Made by a program: the position numbers and the translations under genes
Assembly (NCBI GenBank): GCA_965232575.1
Contig: CBDDPZ010000008.1
Coordinates: 1-64,000 of the forward strand
Source: Bin5 sp965232575
GTDB taxonomy: Bacteria; Chloroflexota; Anaerolineae; Caldilineales; Caldilineaceae
DNA length: 64,000 bases
Direction of reading: 5' to 3'
Notes under the pieces: generated by a model
What the model saw: only the letters and a program-made list of their open reading frames with translations
Databases searched by the model: none
Told to the model about the DNA's origin: nothing
Shown here: one piece after another, positions 33,004 to 42,166 of the stretch
Numbering within the stretch: the stretch's first letter is position 1
Layout: every line of letters starts with the position of its first letter

Positions 33004-34383
33004 ATGTCCTCCACTTCTGAGCGTTTACGCCGTCTGCAGCGTTTACGCAGCGGACGAGCAGTCATTGAACCGGCCGAAACGAGCATTCGGGAGCAGCCCG
33101 AGACGCCAGGATCCGAATGTGAAACCGAGCCTGCCCCGATCGAGGCGCTGGAGGAAGGCGAGATCGTCGAGAACAGCGCCGGCCAGTGCTATCTGGTTAC
33201 GCGGCATTGCATTCCAGTGGGACAGGAGGCAAGTCAAGCGCACGCGCTGCGCGGACCCTCTGTGCTCGGCAATCTTCTGGGACGCGATCCATCGATCCTG
33301 GCTCCGCTTTACCCCGCGTACGGGCTGGAGCGTCTCCTTGATTTCCGCAAGACTGCATTTCTGGACATTGAAAGCACTGGTCTGGGCGGCGGAGCCAGCA
33401 TCTACGCTTTTATGGTCGGTGTCGGAACATTTGAGCCCCAGAACCGGAATTCGGGCAGTTCGGGGGAGCGTCTGAACTTTGTCGTGCGCCAGTTATTCAT
33501 GCGCGATCCCGGTGAAGAACCGGCCCTGCTGACGGCGCTTGCGGACCTGCTGCAGGGCTGCGAGAGCCTGGTGACCTTCAACGGGCGTTCTTTCGACGCG
33601 CCCTTCTTGCGGGGGCGATACCGGTACGTCGGTCGCTTCCTGCCCGCCGACGTTGGCACGCCGACAGTGCTGGACGATGACATCCCGCATCTCGACCTCC
33701 TGCACCCGGCTCGGAGGTTGTGGCGCAAACGCCTGGGCAGTTGCGCACTCACCAATCTGGAACGGAGAGTTCTCGGCTATTCACGCACAGAGGCCGACGT
33801 GCCCGGCAGCCTCATCCCCCATTTGTACGCCGCCTATCTGCACGACGGCGACGGCCGAATGATGCAACGCGTCTTCTACCACAATCGCGAAGATATTATC
33901 TCGATGGCCGCGCTGACAGAGGCGGTCTGCAGTGCATATGCCGATCCTACCTCCGCGGGCGCCGGTCATTTGCAGCCGCTCGACCTGCTCAGCATGGCGC
34001 GTGTGCACGCGGACCTGGAGCGCCTGGACAGCGCCGAAATTCTATTCCGCGCCGCGTTGGATCAGATCAGCGGACGCGCGCACCTGGCGGAGTCGTTTGA
34101 CGGTTTGGGACGCCTGCTGAAACGGCAGCGCCGTTGGGAAGAGGCGGCGGCCGTGTGGCAGCAGTGGCTGACGACCGTGGGGGGCCCGGACAGCCGTCCG
34201 TATGTGGAACTGGCAAAGTTCTGCGAATGGCAGAGCGGTGACTTGGCGCAAGCGGCGATGTGGACTCAGTGGGCCTTACATGAGCAGGAACAATCTTCGC
34301 CCCAAACTCGTTCCCCAGAGACCCGGTCGGAATTACTCCACCGGCTGGCCCGCATACAGCGAAAGCTGAGCGCCGACGGGTAA
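33004..34383 (+). CDS. YprB-like ribonuclease H-fold exonuclease with C-terminal TPR-like region
   Basis: A 459-residue protein. FLDIESTGLGGGASIYAFMVG near residue 120 gives the first two acidic residues of a DEDD-type exonuclease (DxE); LVTFNGRSFDAPFLRGR near 190 is ExoII; NREDIISMAALTEAV near 300 is ExoIII, the DEDDh/y end. Residues 340-450 form repeated helices with paired hydrophobics (TPR-like). The YprB family is uncharacterised, probably acting on DNA or RNA ends. ATG 33004 was chosen; TTG 32983 in frame is possible. Confidence 0.82.
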   Translation: MSSTSERLRRLQRLRSGRAVIEPAETSIREQPETPGSECETEPAPIEALEEGEIVENSAGQCYLVTRHCIPVGQEASQAHALRGPSVLGNLLGRDPSILAPLYPAYGLERLLDFRKTAFLDIESTGLGGGASIYAFMVGVGTFEPQNRNSGSSGERLNFVVRQLFMRDPGEEPALLTALADLLQGCESLVTFNGRSFDAPFLRGRYRYVGRFLPADVGTPTVLDDDIPHLDLLHPARRLWRKRLGSCALTNLERRVLGYSRTEADVPGSLIPHLYAAYLHDGDGRMMQRVFYHNREDIISMAALTEAVCSAYADPTSAGAGHLQPLDLLSMARVHADLERLDSAEILFRAALDQISGRAHLAESFDGLGRLLKRQRRWEEAAAVWQQWLTTVGGPDSRPYVELAKFCEWQSGDLAQAAMWTQWALHEQEQSSPQTRSPETRSELLHRLARIQRKLSADG

Positions 34384-34399
34384 ACAGGCAGGTGAGCGG

Positions 34400-34428
34400 T
34401 TGCGCGCGAACAGAAAATTTTGTACCAT
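34400..34428 (+). promoter_or_regulatory. Possible promoter of the restriction-modification unit
   Basis: TTGCGC, a 17-base spacer and TACCAT. The predicted start falls on the palindrome at 34434-34445, and the GTG start of the methylase is at 34470. Confidence 0.4.
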
Positions 34429-34433
34429 GAATT

Positions 34434-34445
34434 GAACACGTGTTC
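34434..34445. promoter_or_regulatory. 12-bp palindrome, possible operator of the R-M unit
   Basis: GAACACGTGTTC is a perfect palindrome placed at the predicted transcription start of the methylase gene. Type II systems often autoregulate through such sites; here this is inference. Confidence 0.4.
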
Positions 34446-34469
34446 GACAGTTGCTAAAAAGGAGTTTTC

Positions 34470-35399
34470 GTGAAGCGGATGCCCCAGCCGATACCCTATC
34501 AGGGGAGCAAAAGAAATATCGCGGCGCAGATCCTGTCGATGCTTCCGACTGACATCGACACTCTGTTTGAGCCGTTTGCAGGATCCGCTGCGCTGTCGAT
34601 TCGGGCGGCATATGCCGGCGTAGCGCGTTCCTTTCATCTTAACGACTTAAACGGGCCGCTGATGGACCTGCTCAATCTGATCATAAACGAACCCGACAGA
34701 ATTGCTTCTGACTACGAGCGGCTTTGGCATCAGCAGTCGGGACGCGAAAGGGACTTTTATGATGAAGTACGCGCCCGGTTTAATGTGACCAATAGTCCTG
34801 ATCTATTCCTCTATCTGCTAGCACGCTGCGTCAAGGCATCGGTGCGGTATAACGCGGCTGGTGAATTCAACCAAAGTCCAGACAACCGGCGTAAAGGGAG
34901 ACGCCCACATAGTATGAGAGAAGATATACTTGCCGTTTCCCGACTGTTGAAAGGAAGGACTCGGATTACTAAACGTAATTTCACCTCCACAATTGAACAC
35001 CTGAATTCCGCTACCGATTTAGTCTACATGGATCCCCCATACCAAGGCACTTCAGGTGGACGGGATTCACGGTATTGTAGCGGGGTCGAACTATCGGCTC
35101 TTGTAAGATTTTTGGCGGAACTCAATGCACTGAAAGTAATGTATGTGCTGAGCTATGATGGTCGGAAAGGATCGAAAACTTACGGCAGAACGTTGCCAGA
35201 AGAGTTGAAACTGGTCCATGTAATGATCAGAGCAGGGCGCTCTACACAATCTACATTGCTGGGGCGACAGGATGTAACTCATGAGTCGCTCTATCTGTCA
35301 CCAGCGCTGATCGAACGGGTGGATTCCGTCGCAGAGAAGATTGAAAGAATTGCCAAATGGAGGTCGCCATCTGCACAGCTTGAACTGACTTTCGTATGA
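34470..35399 (+). CDS. D12-class DNA adenine methyltransferase
   Basis: A 309-residue N6-adenine methylase of the Dam/M.DpnII/M.EcoRV group. PIPYQGSKRN at the N-terminus and FEPFAGSAAL near 34 form the SAM-binding motifs X and I; VRYNAAGEFN near 128 belongs to the target-recognition region; YMDPPYQGT near 188 is catalytic motif IV. The recognition sequence cannot be read, although D12 enzymes often modify GATC or similar 4-6 bp sites. GTG start with AAAGGAG six bases upstream. Its TGA overlaps the ATG of an HNH gene (ATGA). GC is lower than in flanking genes, a sign of transfer. Confidence 0.93.
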   Translation: MKRMPQPIPYQGSKRNIAAQILSMLPTDIDTLFEPFAGSAALSIRAAYAGVARSFHLNDLNGPLMDLLNLIINEPDRIASDYERLWHQQSGRERDFYDEVRARFNVTNSPDLFLYLLARCVKASVRYNAAGEFNQSPDNRRKGRRPHSMREDILAVSRLLKGRTRITKRNFTSTIEHLNSATDLVYMDPPYQGTSGGRDSRYCSGVELSALVRFLAELNALKVMYVLSYDGRKGSKTYGRTLPEELKLVHVMIRAGRSTQSTLLGRQDVTHESLYLSPALIERVDSVAEKIERIAKWRSPSAQLELTFV

Positions 35400-36137
35400 G
35401 TGCTAACGATCTACCGCAGGAATTCCTTGACCAACTCAACCACGTCACCGGCAAACGTTCAAGAATTGTCGTGGAGCATATTCTTGAACATGGATTCATA
35501 ACCACTGACGATTTAGAGCAAATCTACGGCTACATGCACCCGCCCCGCGCAGTAAGAGATGTAAGAGAACAGGGCATCCCGATTGAAACATTTAGAATCA
35601 GGTTGCCTGACGGACGCAATATCGCAGCATATCGCTTTGGCAATCCATCAGAGGTCAAAACAGGACATTCCAGAGGTAGAATAACACTACCGCGAAAGTT
35701 CAAACAAGAACTTTTCGACCAGCAAGATGGCAAATGTGGCATTTGCAATGGTCACTTTGCGGCCCGCGAATTTCAGATCGATCATAGGATTCCTTATGAG
35801 GTTGCAGGCGACACGGAATATTGAAGACACTTTTGCCTACATGTTGCTCTGCGGACCTTGTAATCGAGCGAAGTCTTGGTCTTGTGAACACTGCCCAAAC
35901 TGGCAAAGGAAGGAATTAACAGTATGTGGAAAATGCTATTGGGCACAACCAACTACTTACACGCACGTTGCAACGAAAAAAGCGCGTCGCGCAGACTTGA
36001 TTTGGGAGGGGGATGATGAGTTGGGCATTTTCTCCAAAATCGCTGCTTCTTCGACTTGGTCCCAACAGTCGATTCCGGATTACATCAAGGGCCTCTTGAA
36101 AAACATCATTATGTCAATTGTAAGACTCTTTGTTTAA
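35396..36137 (+). pseudogene. HNH restriction endonuclease, frameshifted
   Basis: The first frame (35396-35824) encodes a winged-helix-like start (ILEHGFITTDDLEQIYGYMHPPRAVRDV) and the first half of an HNH domain, KCGICNGHF then FQIDHRIPYEV, ending in a stop after AGDTEY. Skipping one base near 35815 continues in another frame with NIEDTFAYMLLCGPCNRAKSWSCEHC, the missing N and second Cys pairs, then a further zinc pair (CGKC) and a tail to 36137. The two halves join perfectly as one endonuclease of about 245 residues. It is coupled to the methylase, so this is a type II pair with a probably dead nuclease, unless the base is a sequencing error or a programmed +1 shift. Confidence 0.75.
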
Positions 36138-36367
36138 CTCATATGTATGTATAGAGTCGTCTTGTTGAAACTGGACATATTGAATATTCTGCCAAAGGCG
36201 AAGGGGTACCATATGGAAAGTCCATCCAAATTGATGCAAATAGATCGAGTATTTTCGCCCTCAGCCCCCAAGGAAAACGCCTGAACCGTCAACTGTTAGC
36301 CGGCCCCGTACCTCGCCCCTCACCGGTTCAGTGTTCCACTTCGGCGGTCGTCTCATTCGGAGCTACT
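36138..36367. other. Intergenic region between R-M unit and bactofilin
   Basis: AT-rich on the left, then GC-rich. No gene or terminator recognised. An alternative minus-strand frame, ending at 36328, reads GAVVTGAFEVAPNETTAEVEH and might be the original C-terminus of the bactofilin gene. Confidence 0.35.
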
Positions 36368-37390
36368 TCAAATGCTCCGGTGACGACCGCTCCCGGCATC
36401 TTCGAGTCCGCCGTCGATCGGGTTTGTCCCGGTCCTGTTCGAGCGCGTCTCAGATCGCTTCGTCGACCACTGGGTTGATTCGACCGAAAGCCCAAGCCCT
36501 TCGGAAGAGGCCCCACTTCCGATGGTCGGCCACTCCTCCTGATCGGGGGCGCCCATCTTCATCTCGCCCTCGAAATAGCCCCCTTCTTCGACGATAAATG
36601 AGGCGGCATGGGACTGTCCCCGCATTTCACCGGAGGAGCGCAGGTGCAGGCGTTCCTCAATGAAAACATCACCGGTGACCGACCCGGCGATTTCAATGTT
36701 GCGGGCGCGCACGGTGGCCGACAGCGTTGCATCTTTGGCAACGATAACGGTACCACGGCAGTCAATCTCTCCTTCAAGGGTACCTTCGACACGAAGATCT
36801 TTTTCTGAACGGAACGTGCCGGTAAAATAGGACTGAGGGCCTACAATCGTGTCGGCTGTTCCTTCCTCTGCCGGCGGCTCCTGCCGCTGCGGGCGGGACT
36901 GCTGAGGCTGCTGACCTCGGTTGGCGAACGGCGCGTTTTCTCGGCGGTTCCCACTCATCTGTCTGCTTCTCCTCTCATACGATTCGTTCGACTTGGCCGT
37001 AACGTCTTCCTGCGTCAGCAGGGATTCCCTGGAAACCGGAGTTGGAACCTCCACAGGTGGAGGTTCGGGTGCCGTCGATTCCGGGGGAGACGGTTCCGGC
37101 AGGACAGGCGCCGGCGTCTCGCCCGAGGCAGGTTCCGGCGGAGATATTTCATCCAGTTCGGGTTTCGGCTCGCCCAATACCGGCTCTGGCGGCGGTGGTT
37201 CTGCTAATTCAGGCTCAAGCGGCGATTCCATTGCAGTCTCCGCATCAACATCCTTGCCAACATTGTCGGCAGGCGCATCTTCATCAGCGCCTTCGCTTGC
37301 AGGCTCGTCATCGTCCAACTCCTGGAGATTCTGATAGAGCCACTGTAGATCCTCTTCGTCCTGCTTCCTACCTCGTTTGAAAAGCGGCAT
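36368..37390 (-). CDS. Bactofilin (polymer-forming cytoskeletal protein) with long acidic/proline-rich N-terminus
   Basis: A 340-residue protein. Residues 1-130 are acidic and rich in Pro/Glu (repeated PEP and PPPEP motifs); 135-165 are Gln/Arg/Pro-rich. The bactofilin beta-helix covers about 180-285: TGTFRSEKDLRVEGTLEGEI, then SATVRARNIEIAGSVTGDV and LRSSGEMRGQ in regular steps of hydrophobic and Gly residues. Such proteins self-assemble into filaments that position envelope enzymes or shape the cell. The extension makes it far longer than the usual 120-200 residues. The last 55 residues are unlike bactofilins and may be a frame-shifted tail. Confidence 0.85.
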   Translation of the reverse strand: MPLFKRGRKQDEEDLQWLYQNLQELDDDEPASEGADEDAPADNVGKDVDAETAMESPLEPELAEPPPPEPVLGEPKPELDEISPPEPASGETPAPVLPEPSPPESTAPEPPPVEVPTPVSRESLLTQEDVTAKSNESYERRSRQMSGNRRENAPFANRGQQPQQSRPQRQEPPAEEGTADTIVGPQSYFTGTFRSEKDLRVEGTLEGEIDCRGTVIVAKDATLSATVRARNIEIAGSVTGDVFIEERLHLRSSGEMRGQSHAASFIVEEGGYFEGEMKMGAPDQEEWPTIGSGASSEGLGLSVESTQWSTKRSETRSNRTGTNPIDGGLEDAGSGRHRSI

Positions 37391-37485
37391 CCTTTGCCTC
37401 TCCTTTCTCGCCGAGCTCCCCTACAGGTTGGATTCGATGTTGATGTATTCGAGGAAGACACGCAGCGAAATCCCAGTATCGCCCT

Positions 37486-37491
37486 ATTATA
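37486..37491 (-). promoter_or_regulatory. TATAAT -10 box upstream of the bactofilin gene
   Basis: A perfect -10 on the minus strand, 96 bp before the ATG. The -35 position is not convincing. Confidence 0.35.
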
Positions 37492-37657
37492 CAACGAATA
37501 GGCAAATGCACACTTTCCGCATTTTTGCAAGCGGCATTTTGGGGGGAAATCACCACAGCCTAACAGGCGATCGCATCGCGATTGCCCTTGACATGGGATC
37601 GACAGCAACTCTATACTACCGTCTGCTTTCACAGTCAATCAGACCACCTTACATGCC

Positions 37658-38089
37658 ATGCCTGTTTACGCCGATGCCGAGCAACTCTATAGCGTCCTGC
37701 AGCGCGTTTTTGAAAAGGTGAAGGAACGTCCTGGCGCGATTGAGTCCTTTACCAGCAGCAATCTTGTCATCCGCCTGCGACTGACCGATCCTGACGCGGA
37801 GGTGCTGTTGGACGGCCGCCAGCCTCCCCTGGAGGTTTTCTTCGGGGCGCGGCCAGGCAAGGCGGACCTGGAATTGACGATGACAGCCGATCTTTTGCAC
37901 GAAGTCTGGTGCGGCCAACGCAAGCTGAAGGATGCCTTTTTCGGGGGCCAGATTCAGTCAAGCGGCAATATCTTTCTCGCCATGAACCTGACCGATCTAT
38001 TCCGCGAAGCGGAACGGGCCTACACGTTTGAACAGCAAAACGGAAGCGCATCGCTCAGCGCACATTCTGAGGAAGATCCGTCCTCCTGA
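37658..38089 (+). CDS. SCP2-like sterol/lipid carrier domain protein
   Basis: A 143-residue protein. VIRLRLTDPDAEVLLDG, then KADLELTMTADLLHEVWCGQ and LKDAFFGGQIQSSGNIFLAMNLTDLF match the SCP2 fold, a five-stranded sheet that covers a hydrophobic tunnel for lipids. The ligand is unknown. The short C-terminal tail (EQQNGSASLSAHSEEDPSS) is disordered. The ATG at 37658 lies in a TACATGCC context without a clear ribosome binding site. Confidence 0.75.
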   Translation: MPVYADAEQLYSVLQRVFEKVKERPGAIESFTSSNLVIRLRLTDPDAEVLLDGRQPPLEVFFGARPGKADLELTMTADLLHEVWCGQRKLKDAFFGGQIQSSGNIFLAMNLTDLFREAERAYTFEQQNGSASLSAHSEEDPSS

Positions 38090-38120
38090 AAGTCGTTTTT
38101 TTGGAGGACCTGTTCCCGCT

Positions 38121-38142
38121 ATAGATAGAACCATAGATAGAA
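38121..38142. repeat. Direct repeat ATAGATAGAA
   Basis: Two copies 12 bp apart, 42 bp upstream of the -35 box of the dnaG promoter; a possible upstream regulatory site. Confidence 0.4.
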
Positions 38143-38183
38143 TATCGAGAGGGCAAGGCAGGCATAGACCCGACGCCCCTTCT

Positions 38184-38212
38184 TTGACACCCTATTCGGG
38201 CACAGCTATAAT
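38184..38212 (+). promoter_or_regulatory. Consensus promoter of the dnaG-rpoD operon
   Basis: TTGACA, exactly 17 bases, TATAAT: all 12 consensus positions match. Predicted start near 38219, 59 bases before the dnaG ATG. Confidence 0.9.
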
Positions 38213-38277
38213 CGGATTCAGGATAATCTGGCCACCGCAGAATCTGACCGCCGGCCACGAAAAACCGACCACGACAA

Positions 38278-40350
38278 ATGAGCGTAACGGAAGAAATTAA
38301 AGCTCGGATTGATGCCGTAGACTTCATTTCCCGTTATGTGCCCCTGCAACGCGCCGGCCGCTCATTCAAAGCCTGTTGCCCCTTTCATCAGGAACGAACG
38401 CCTAGCTTCGTTGTTTTCCCCGAAACCGGCACGTGGCGCTGTTTCGGCGCATGCAGCACCGGCGGCGACATATTTTCTTTCCTGATGCAGAAGGAGAATA
38501 TGGACTTTCGGGAGGCTTTGCAGGCTCTGGCCCAGGAGGCCGGCGTTCAGTTGCCCGAAGGGACTGATAGGGGCGAATCCCGGGGCCGCGATCTTTTATA
38601 CGAACTTAACGACAGAGCAGCCTTCTTTTTCAGAAATCAGCTTCACCGCAGCCGGGAGGCGCAGCCGGCGCGCGACTATCTGCAACGACGAGGCATCGAT
38701 GCTCAGGTCGCCGAACAGTTCCAATTGGGCTTCGCGCCGGATAGCTGGGATGCGCTGCGCGACCATCTGGTGCAGGCAGGGTACTCACTCGACGCTCTGC
38801 ACCGGGCCGACCTGGTCAAGCATAACCTGGAACACGACTCTTACTACGATTCTTTTCGCAATCGTCTGATTGTACCCATTCACGATCGCCAGGGCCGAGT
38901 CATCGGCTTCGGGGGACGGGTATTGGACAGTTCGCTTCCCAAATATCTGAATACAGCGGAAACCCCTCTTTTTCACAAATCCCACGCAGTATATGGGCTG
39001 GACCGGGCCTACAGAGCTATTCGTCAGGCTGACAGCGTCGTGGTTGTCGAAGGCTATATGGATGTAGTTGCCGCCCATCAGTTCGGCTTTGAAAATGTCG
39101 TGGCCTGCCTAGGTACAGCCTTAACGGAGGAGCAGCTGCGCCAGCTCCATCGCTACACTGACAACTTCATCCTGGCGTTGGACGCGGACACGGCCGGCCA
39201 GCAGGCAACGCTGCGCGGTCTGAACCAGGCGCGACAGGCCCTGAAACGCAAAGCCAAACCGGTACTGACTGCGACGGGGCGGATGCATGTAGAACACCGG
39301 CTCAGCGCTAATCTGCGCATCACCACACTGCCGGAGGGCCGCGATCCCGATGACATTATCCGCCAGAATCCTGGTTCCTGGCAGGAATTGCTCAGCACGG
39401 CAACACCGCTCGTCGACTATTATTTCGGGATTGTCACCAAACAATATGACCTGGACAGCGCCAGAGGCAAAGGAGAGGCCGTAGCCGAGTTGACCCCCCT
39501 CATCGCGGAGTTGGGCGGTGAGGAGGAACAGCAGCATTATATCCAACGATTGAGCCGGCTTGTCCGGATTGAAGAGCGGATGATTGAGCAGCGGGTGAAG
39601 GCCAATGCCCGTGAATTAAGACATCCACCGCAGGAGGGCCGCCATCGGCGACGGTTCACGCGGCCACAGGGTGGGCAGGCCGCGGCGGAAGTGGAATCAG
39701 AGACGGGTCCGGAGTTTGTACCGCATGAGGAGGCCGCCGACCTTGGCTTGGCTGCAAGCAACCGGGTCAATGGGGAGACACCATCATCGCCGCCGCCAGA
39801 CCTGGCAGCTATTGTGCCGGAGACGAAACTGGAGGTCTTTCTGCTGGCCCTATTGATCGACGAGCCGGACCTGCTGATATGGCTGGCAGAGATATCACAG
39901 GAGTTGGAGATTGCCCCACTGAGCGGAAAAGATTTCCAACAGATCGAATACCGGGAGATCTTCGGCGCGTTGCGCCGCTTCATCGCCAGCGATGAACTCT
40001 GGGACATCAGAACGTTTCAGGAAACACTTAGCCCCAGCTATCACCCAGTCCTATCGCAATTGACGACCCAGATCTTAACGATGCCGGAGCGGGAGCAGGG
40101 GGATATTCAGAACGCGTTGCTTAAATTGCTGATTCGACTTCGGTGTGCGCGGCTGCGAGAAAGTCTGTCGGCAATGCAGTTCCTGTTGCACGATGCACAG
40201 GAAAACGAGAACCGTGAAACGATTCTGGAATTCTCATCGATCATAAATGCCAATCGCCGCGACCGTCACCACCTGGAACACGTAATGGCGCGTAGTAACC
40301 AGGTCTCATACGGCATCACACGAATTGAATCAGGCATCGCTATCGCCTGA
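38278..40350 (+). CDS. dnaG: DNA primase
   Basis: A 690-residue primase that makes RNA primers at the replication fork. The N-terminal zinc finger has CPFHQERTPSF (C34, H37) and RCFGACSTGGD, where the second pair is C-x3-C, a variant seen in several phyla. The TOPRIM core has VVVEGYMDVVAAHQFG near residue 255 and ALDADTAGQQA near 302, the metal-binding acidic residues. A long disordered Pro/Glu-rich linker (about 440-510) precedes the C-terminal DnaB-interacting helicase-binding domain. No clear ribosome binding site is seen. It forms an operon with rpoD, 24 bp downstream. Confidence 0.97.
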   Translation: MSVTEEIKARIDAVDFISRYVPLQRAGRSFKACCPFHQERTPSFVVFPETGTWRCFGACSTGGDIFSFLMQKENMDFREALQALAQEAGVQLPEGTDRGESRGRDLLYELNDRAAFFFRNQLHRSREAQPARDYLQRRGIDAQVAEQFQLGFAPDSWDALRDHLVQAGYSLDALHRADLVKHNLEHDSYYDSFRNRLIVPIHDRQGRVIGFGGRVLDSSLPKYLNTAETPLFHKSHAVYGLDRAYRAIRQADSVVVVEGYMDVVAAHQFGFENVVACLGTALTEEQLRQLHRYTDNFILALDADTAGQQATLRGLNQARQALKRKAKPVLTATGRMHVEHRLSANLRITTLPEGRDPDDIIRQNPGSWQELLSTATPLVDYYFGIVTKQYDLDSARGKGEAVAELTPLIAELGGEEEQQHYIQRLSRLVRIEERMIEQRVKANARELRHPPQEGRHRRRFTRPQGGQAAAEVESETGPEFVPHEEAADLGLAASNRVNGETPSSPPPDLAAIVPETKLEVFLLALLIDEPDLLIWLAEISQELEIAPLSGKDFQQIEYREIFGALRRFIASDELWDIRTFQETLSPSYHPVLSQLTTQILTMPEREQGDIQNALLKLLIRLRCARLRESLSAMQFLLHDAQENENRETILEFSSIINANRRDRHHLEHVMARSNQVSYGITRIESGIAIA

Positions 40351-40374
40351 GATCCCCCCAAAACAGGTGGAAAA

Positions 40375-41658
40375 ATGGCACCCAAACGCAGTGCGTCAAA
40401 GACGAAGCCTGCCAGCGCCTCGGCCAACTATCCAAGTGCCGGCAGCGAGTTTGATAATTACAACACACAGACCGGAGAATTACTTGAAGAGACAGAACCG
40501 TTTCCAGAGACAAGCGAAAGGCAGAGGAACAACTCCCTGCCTTGGGTCGAACGCGATCTGAAACTGGAAGAGGAGATTGAGCAGGAAACGCACATCCCGG
40601 TGGAAAAGATAATAGAGGATATGCAGGAGGTCGGCCAGGCCCTCGATCCAATGCGTATGTACCTGAGCGAGATCGGCCGCCACGACCTGTTGACCACCGA
40701 TCAGCAGACCGCTCTGGCCAAACGAATCAGGGCCGGTCTGCAGGCCGAAGAGCGCCTCCAACAGGCTACTGTCGACGGCGATGCGCCAATCGCAGAGTTG
40801 GCCCCGGAAGAAATCGAAGAGCTGAAAGCAAAGATCGCGGATGGCAAACTGGCGCAGGACAAGCTGGCCCAGAGCAATCTGCGCCTGGTTGTCAGCGTCG
40901 CAAAACGCTACATTGGCCGCGGTCTGAATTTTCAGGATCTCATTCAGGAGGGGAATGTCGGTCTGTTGCGTGCGGTAGAGAAGTTCGATCACACCCTGGG
41001 GTTTAAATTCAGCACGTACGCCACCTGGTGGATCCGCCAGGCCATCAGCCGCGCGATCGCCTATCAGGCGCGCACCATTCGCATTCCCGTGCATATGGTG
41101 GAAACGATCAACCGCCAGATGCGCACCGAAAGAGAGCTGCAACAGGAGTTGAAGGGCGGAGAGCCCACTCCTGAAAAGATAGCGCTGAAGATGGGCTATT
41201 TGGAAGAGGAGGTAGCAGCAGAAGTGCGCCAGGCGATGGAGGAGGAGCGGCCGATCACGGGTGATCTCAAGATCATTCTCGATCAGGCTGTGTCCAAGGT
41301 GCAGCGCATCCAGCGGCTCAGCCGAGAGCCAATCAGCCTGGACATGCCGGTCGGGGCCGAAGAGAACAGCTTCCTGGGCGATTTTATCGAAGACGAGAGC
41401 ATCCCCGCTCCTGTTGATACCGCCAGCCGCAGGTTGCTGCAGGAGCAGATGAGCGAAATTCTGAATGACTTGCCTGAGCGGGAACGCAGAGTGCTGAGTA
41501 TGCGCTTCGGCCTGGAGGATGGGACAAGCCAGACACTGGAGGATGTGGGTAAGGAGTTCAATATCACCCGCGAACGTGTGCGCCAGATTGAGGCAAGGGC
41601 TTTACGCAAACTACGCCATCCTCTGCAGAGTCGGAAGTTACGCGACTATCTGGGCTGA
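40375..41658 (+). CDS. rpoD: RNA polymerase primary sigma factor RpoD/SigA
   Basis: A 427-residue housekeeping sigma factor. Region 1.2 (DPMRMYLSEIGRHDLLT near residue 92), region 2 (LRLVVSVAKRYIGRGLNFQDLIQEGNVG then YATWWIRQAISRAIA), region 3 and region 4.2 (TLEDVGKEFNITRERVRQIEARALRKLRHP) are all present. Region 1.1 is replaced by about 80 acidic, low-complexity residues. The presence of well-matching -35/-10 boxes in the window agrees with this specificity. It lies 24 bp after dnaG, the usual macromolecular-synthesis order; rpsU is absent. Confidence 0.97.
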   Translation: MAPKRSASKTKPASASANYPSAGSEFDNYNTQTGELLEETEPFPETSERQRNNSLPWVERDLKLEEEIEQETHIPVEKIIEDMQEVGQALDPMRMYLSEIGRHDLLTTDQQTALAKRIRAGLQAEERLQQATVDGDAPIAELAPEEIEELKAKIADGKLAQDKLAQSNLRLVVSVAKRYIGRGLNFQDLIQEGNVGLLRAVEKFDHTLGFKFSTYATWWIRQAISRAIAYQARTIRIPVHMVETINRQMRTERELQQELKGGEPTPEKIALKMGYLEEEVAAEVRQAMEEERPITGDLKIILDQAVSKVQRIQRLSREPISLDMPVGAEENSFLGDFIEDESIPAPVDTASRRLLQEQMSEILNDLPERERRVLSMRFGLEDGTSQTLEDVGKEFNITRERVRQIEARALRKLRHPLQSRKLRDYLG

Positions 41659-41695
41659 TTGTCTGCGTCAGAGCCGTTTCAGCGAGGTCGAGATT

Positions 41696-41724
41696 TTGAA
41701 GTTGACCGGCCAGATTGGTATACT
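41696..41724 (+). promoter_or_regulatory. Promoter of tRNA-Asn with extended -10
   Basis: TTGAAG, 17 bases, TATACT preceded by TGG (extended -10). Start near 41731, about 62 bases before the mature tRNA. Confidence 0.6.
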
Positions 41725-41791
41725 GGCTACTTGTTGTCTTGACGGCTTCCGCCCTCTGGGGCCCCAAGCGACTACAGTAAAGAGTAACGTG

Positions 41792-41865
<74 letters not shown>

Positions 41866-41907
41866 CCTGAATATACGACCGCTAACCGAGACGACTCGAT
41901 AGCTAAC

Positions 41908-41943
41908 GCGAGGTCCTGAAGTGTAATCCCTTCAGGACCTCGC
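41908..41943 (+). terminator. Strong hairpin after tRNA-Asn
   Basis: GCGAGGTCCTGAAG and CTTCAGGACCTCGC form a perfect 14-base-pair stem with an eight-base loop, followed by CCTTTCT. It ends the tRNA transcript or protects its 3' end; the T-run is poor. Confidence 0.65.
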
Positions 41944-42166
41944 CCTTTCTGGCGTTTTTCAGGGGACACAAGCCTTCTCCCACAGGCTCCTCAATCCGGT
42001 GCGCTGACCCCATTCCGGTCCCGCCAAGTAGCGCACCGGCGGGGCCAAAGCAATCATCTGCCAAAAGAATGATCCGGATATTTTCGTCCTAAAGTCGGAG
42101 AAACGGCGGAAGCGGCGGATTAGGATAAAGGCCCTGGGAAGAGACCAAGAGAGGGAAATATCCAAA

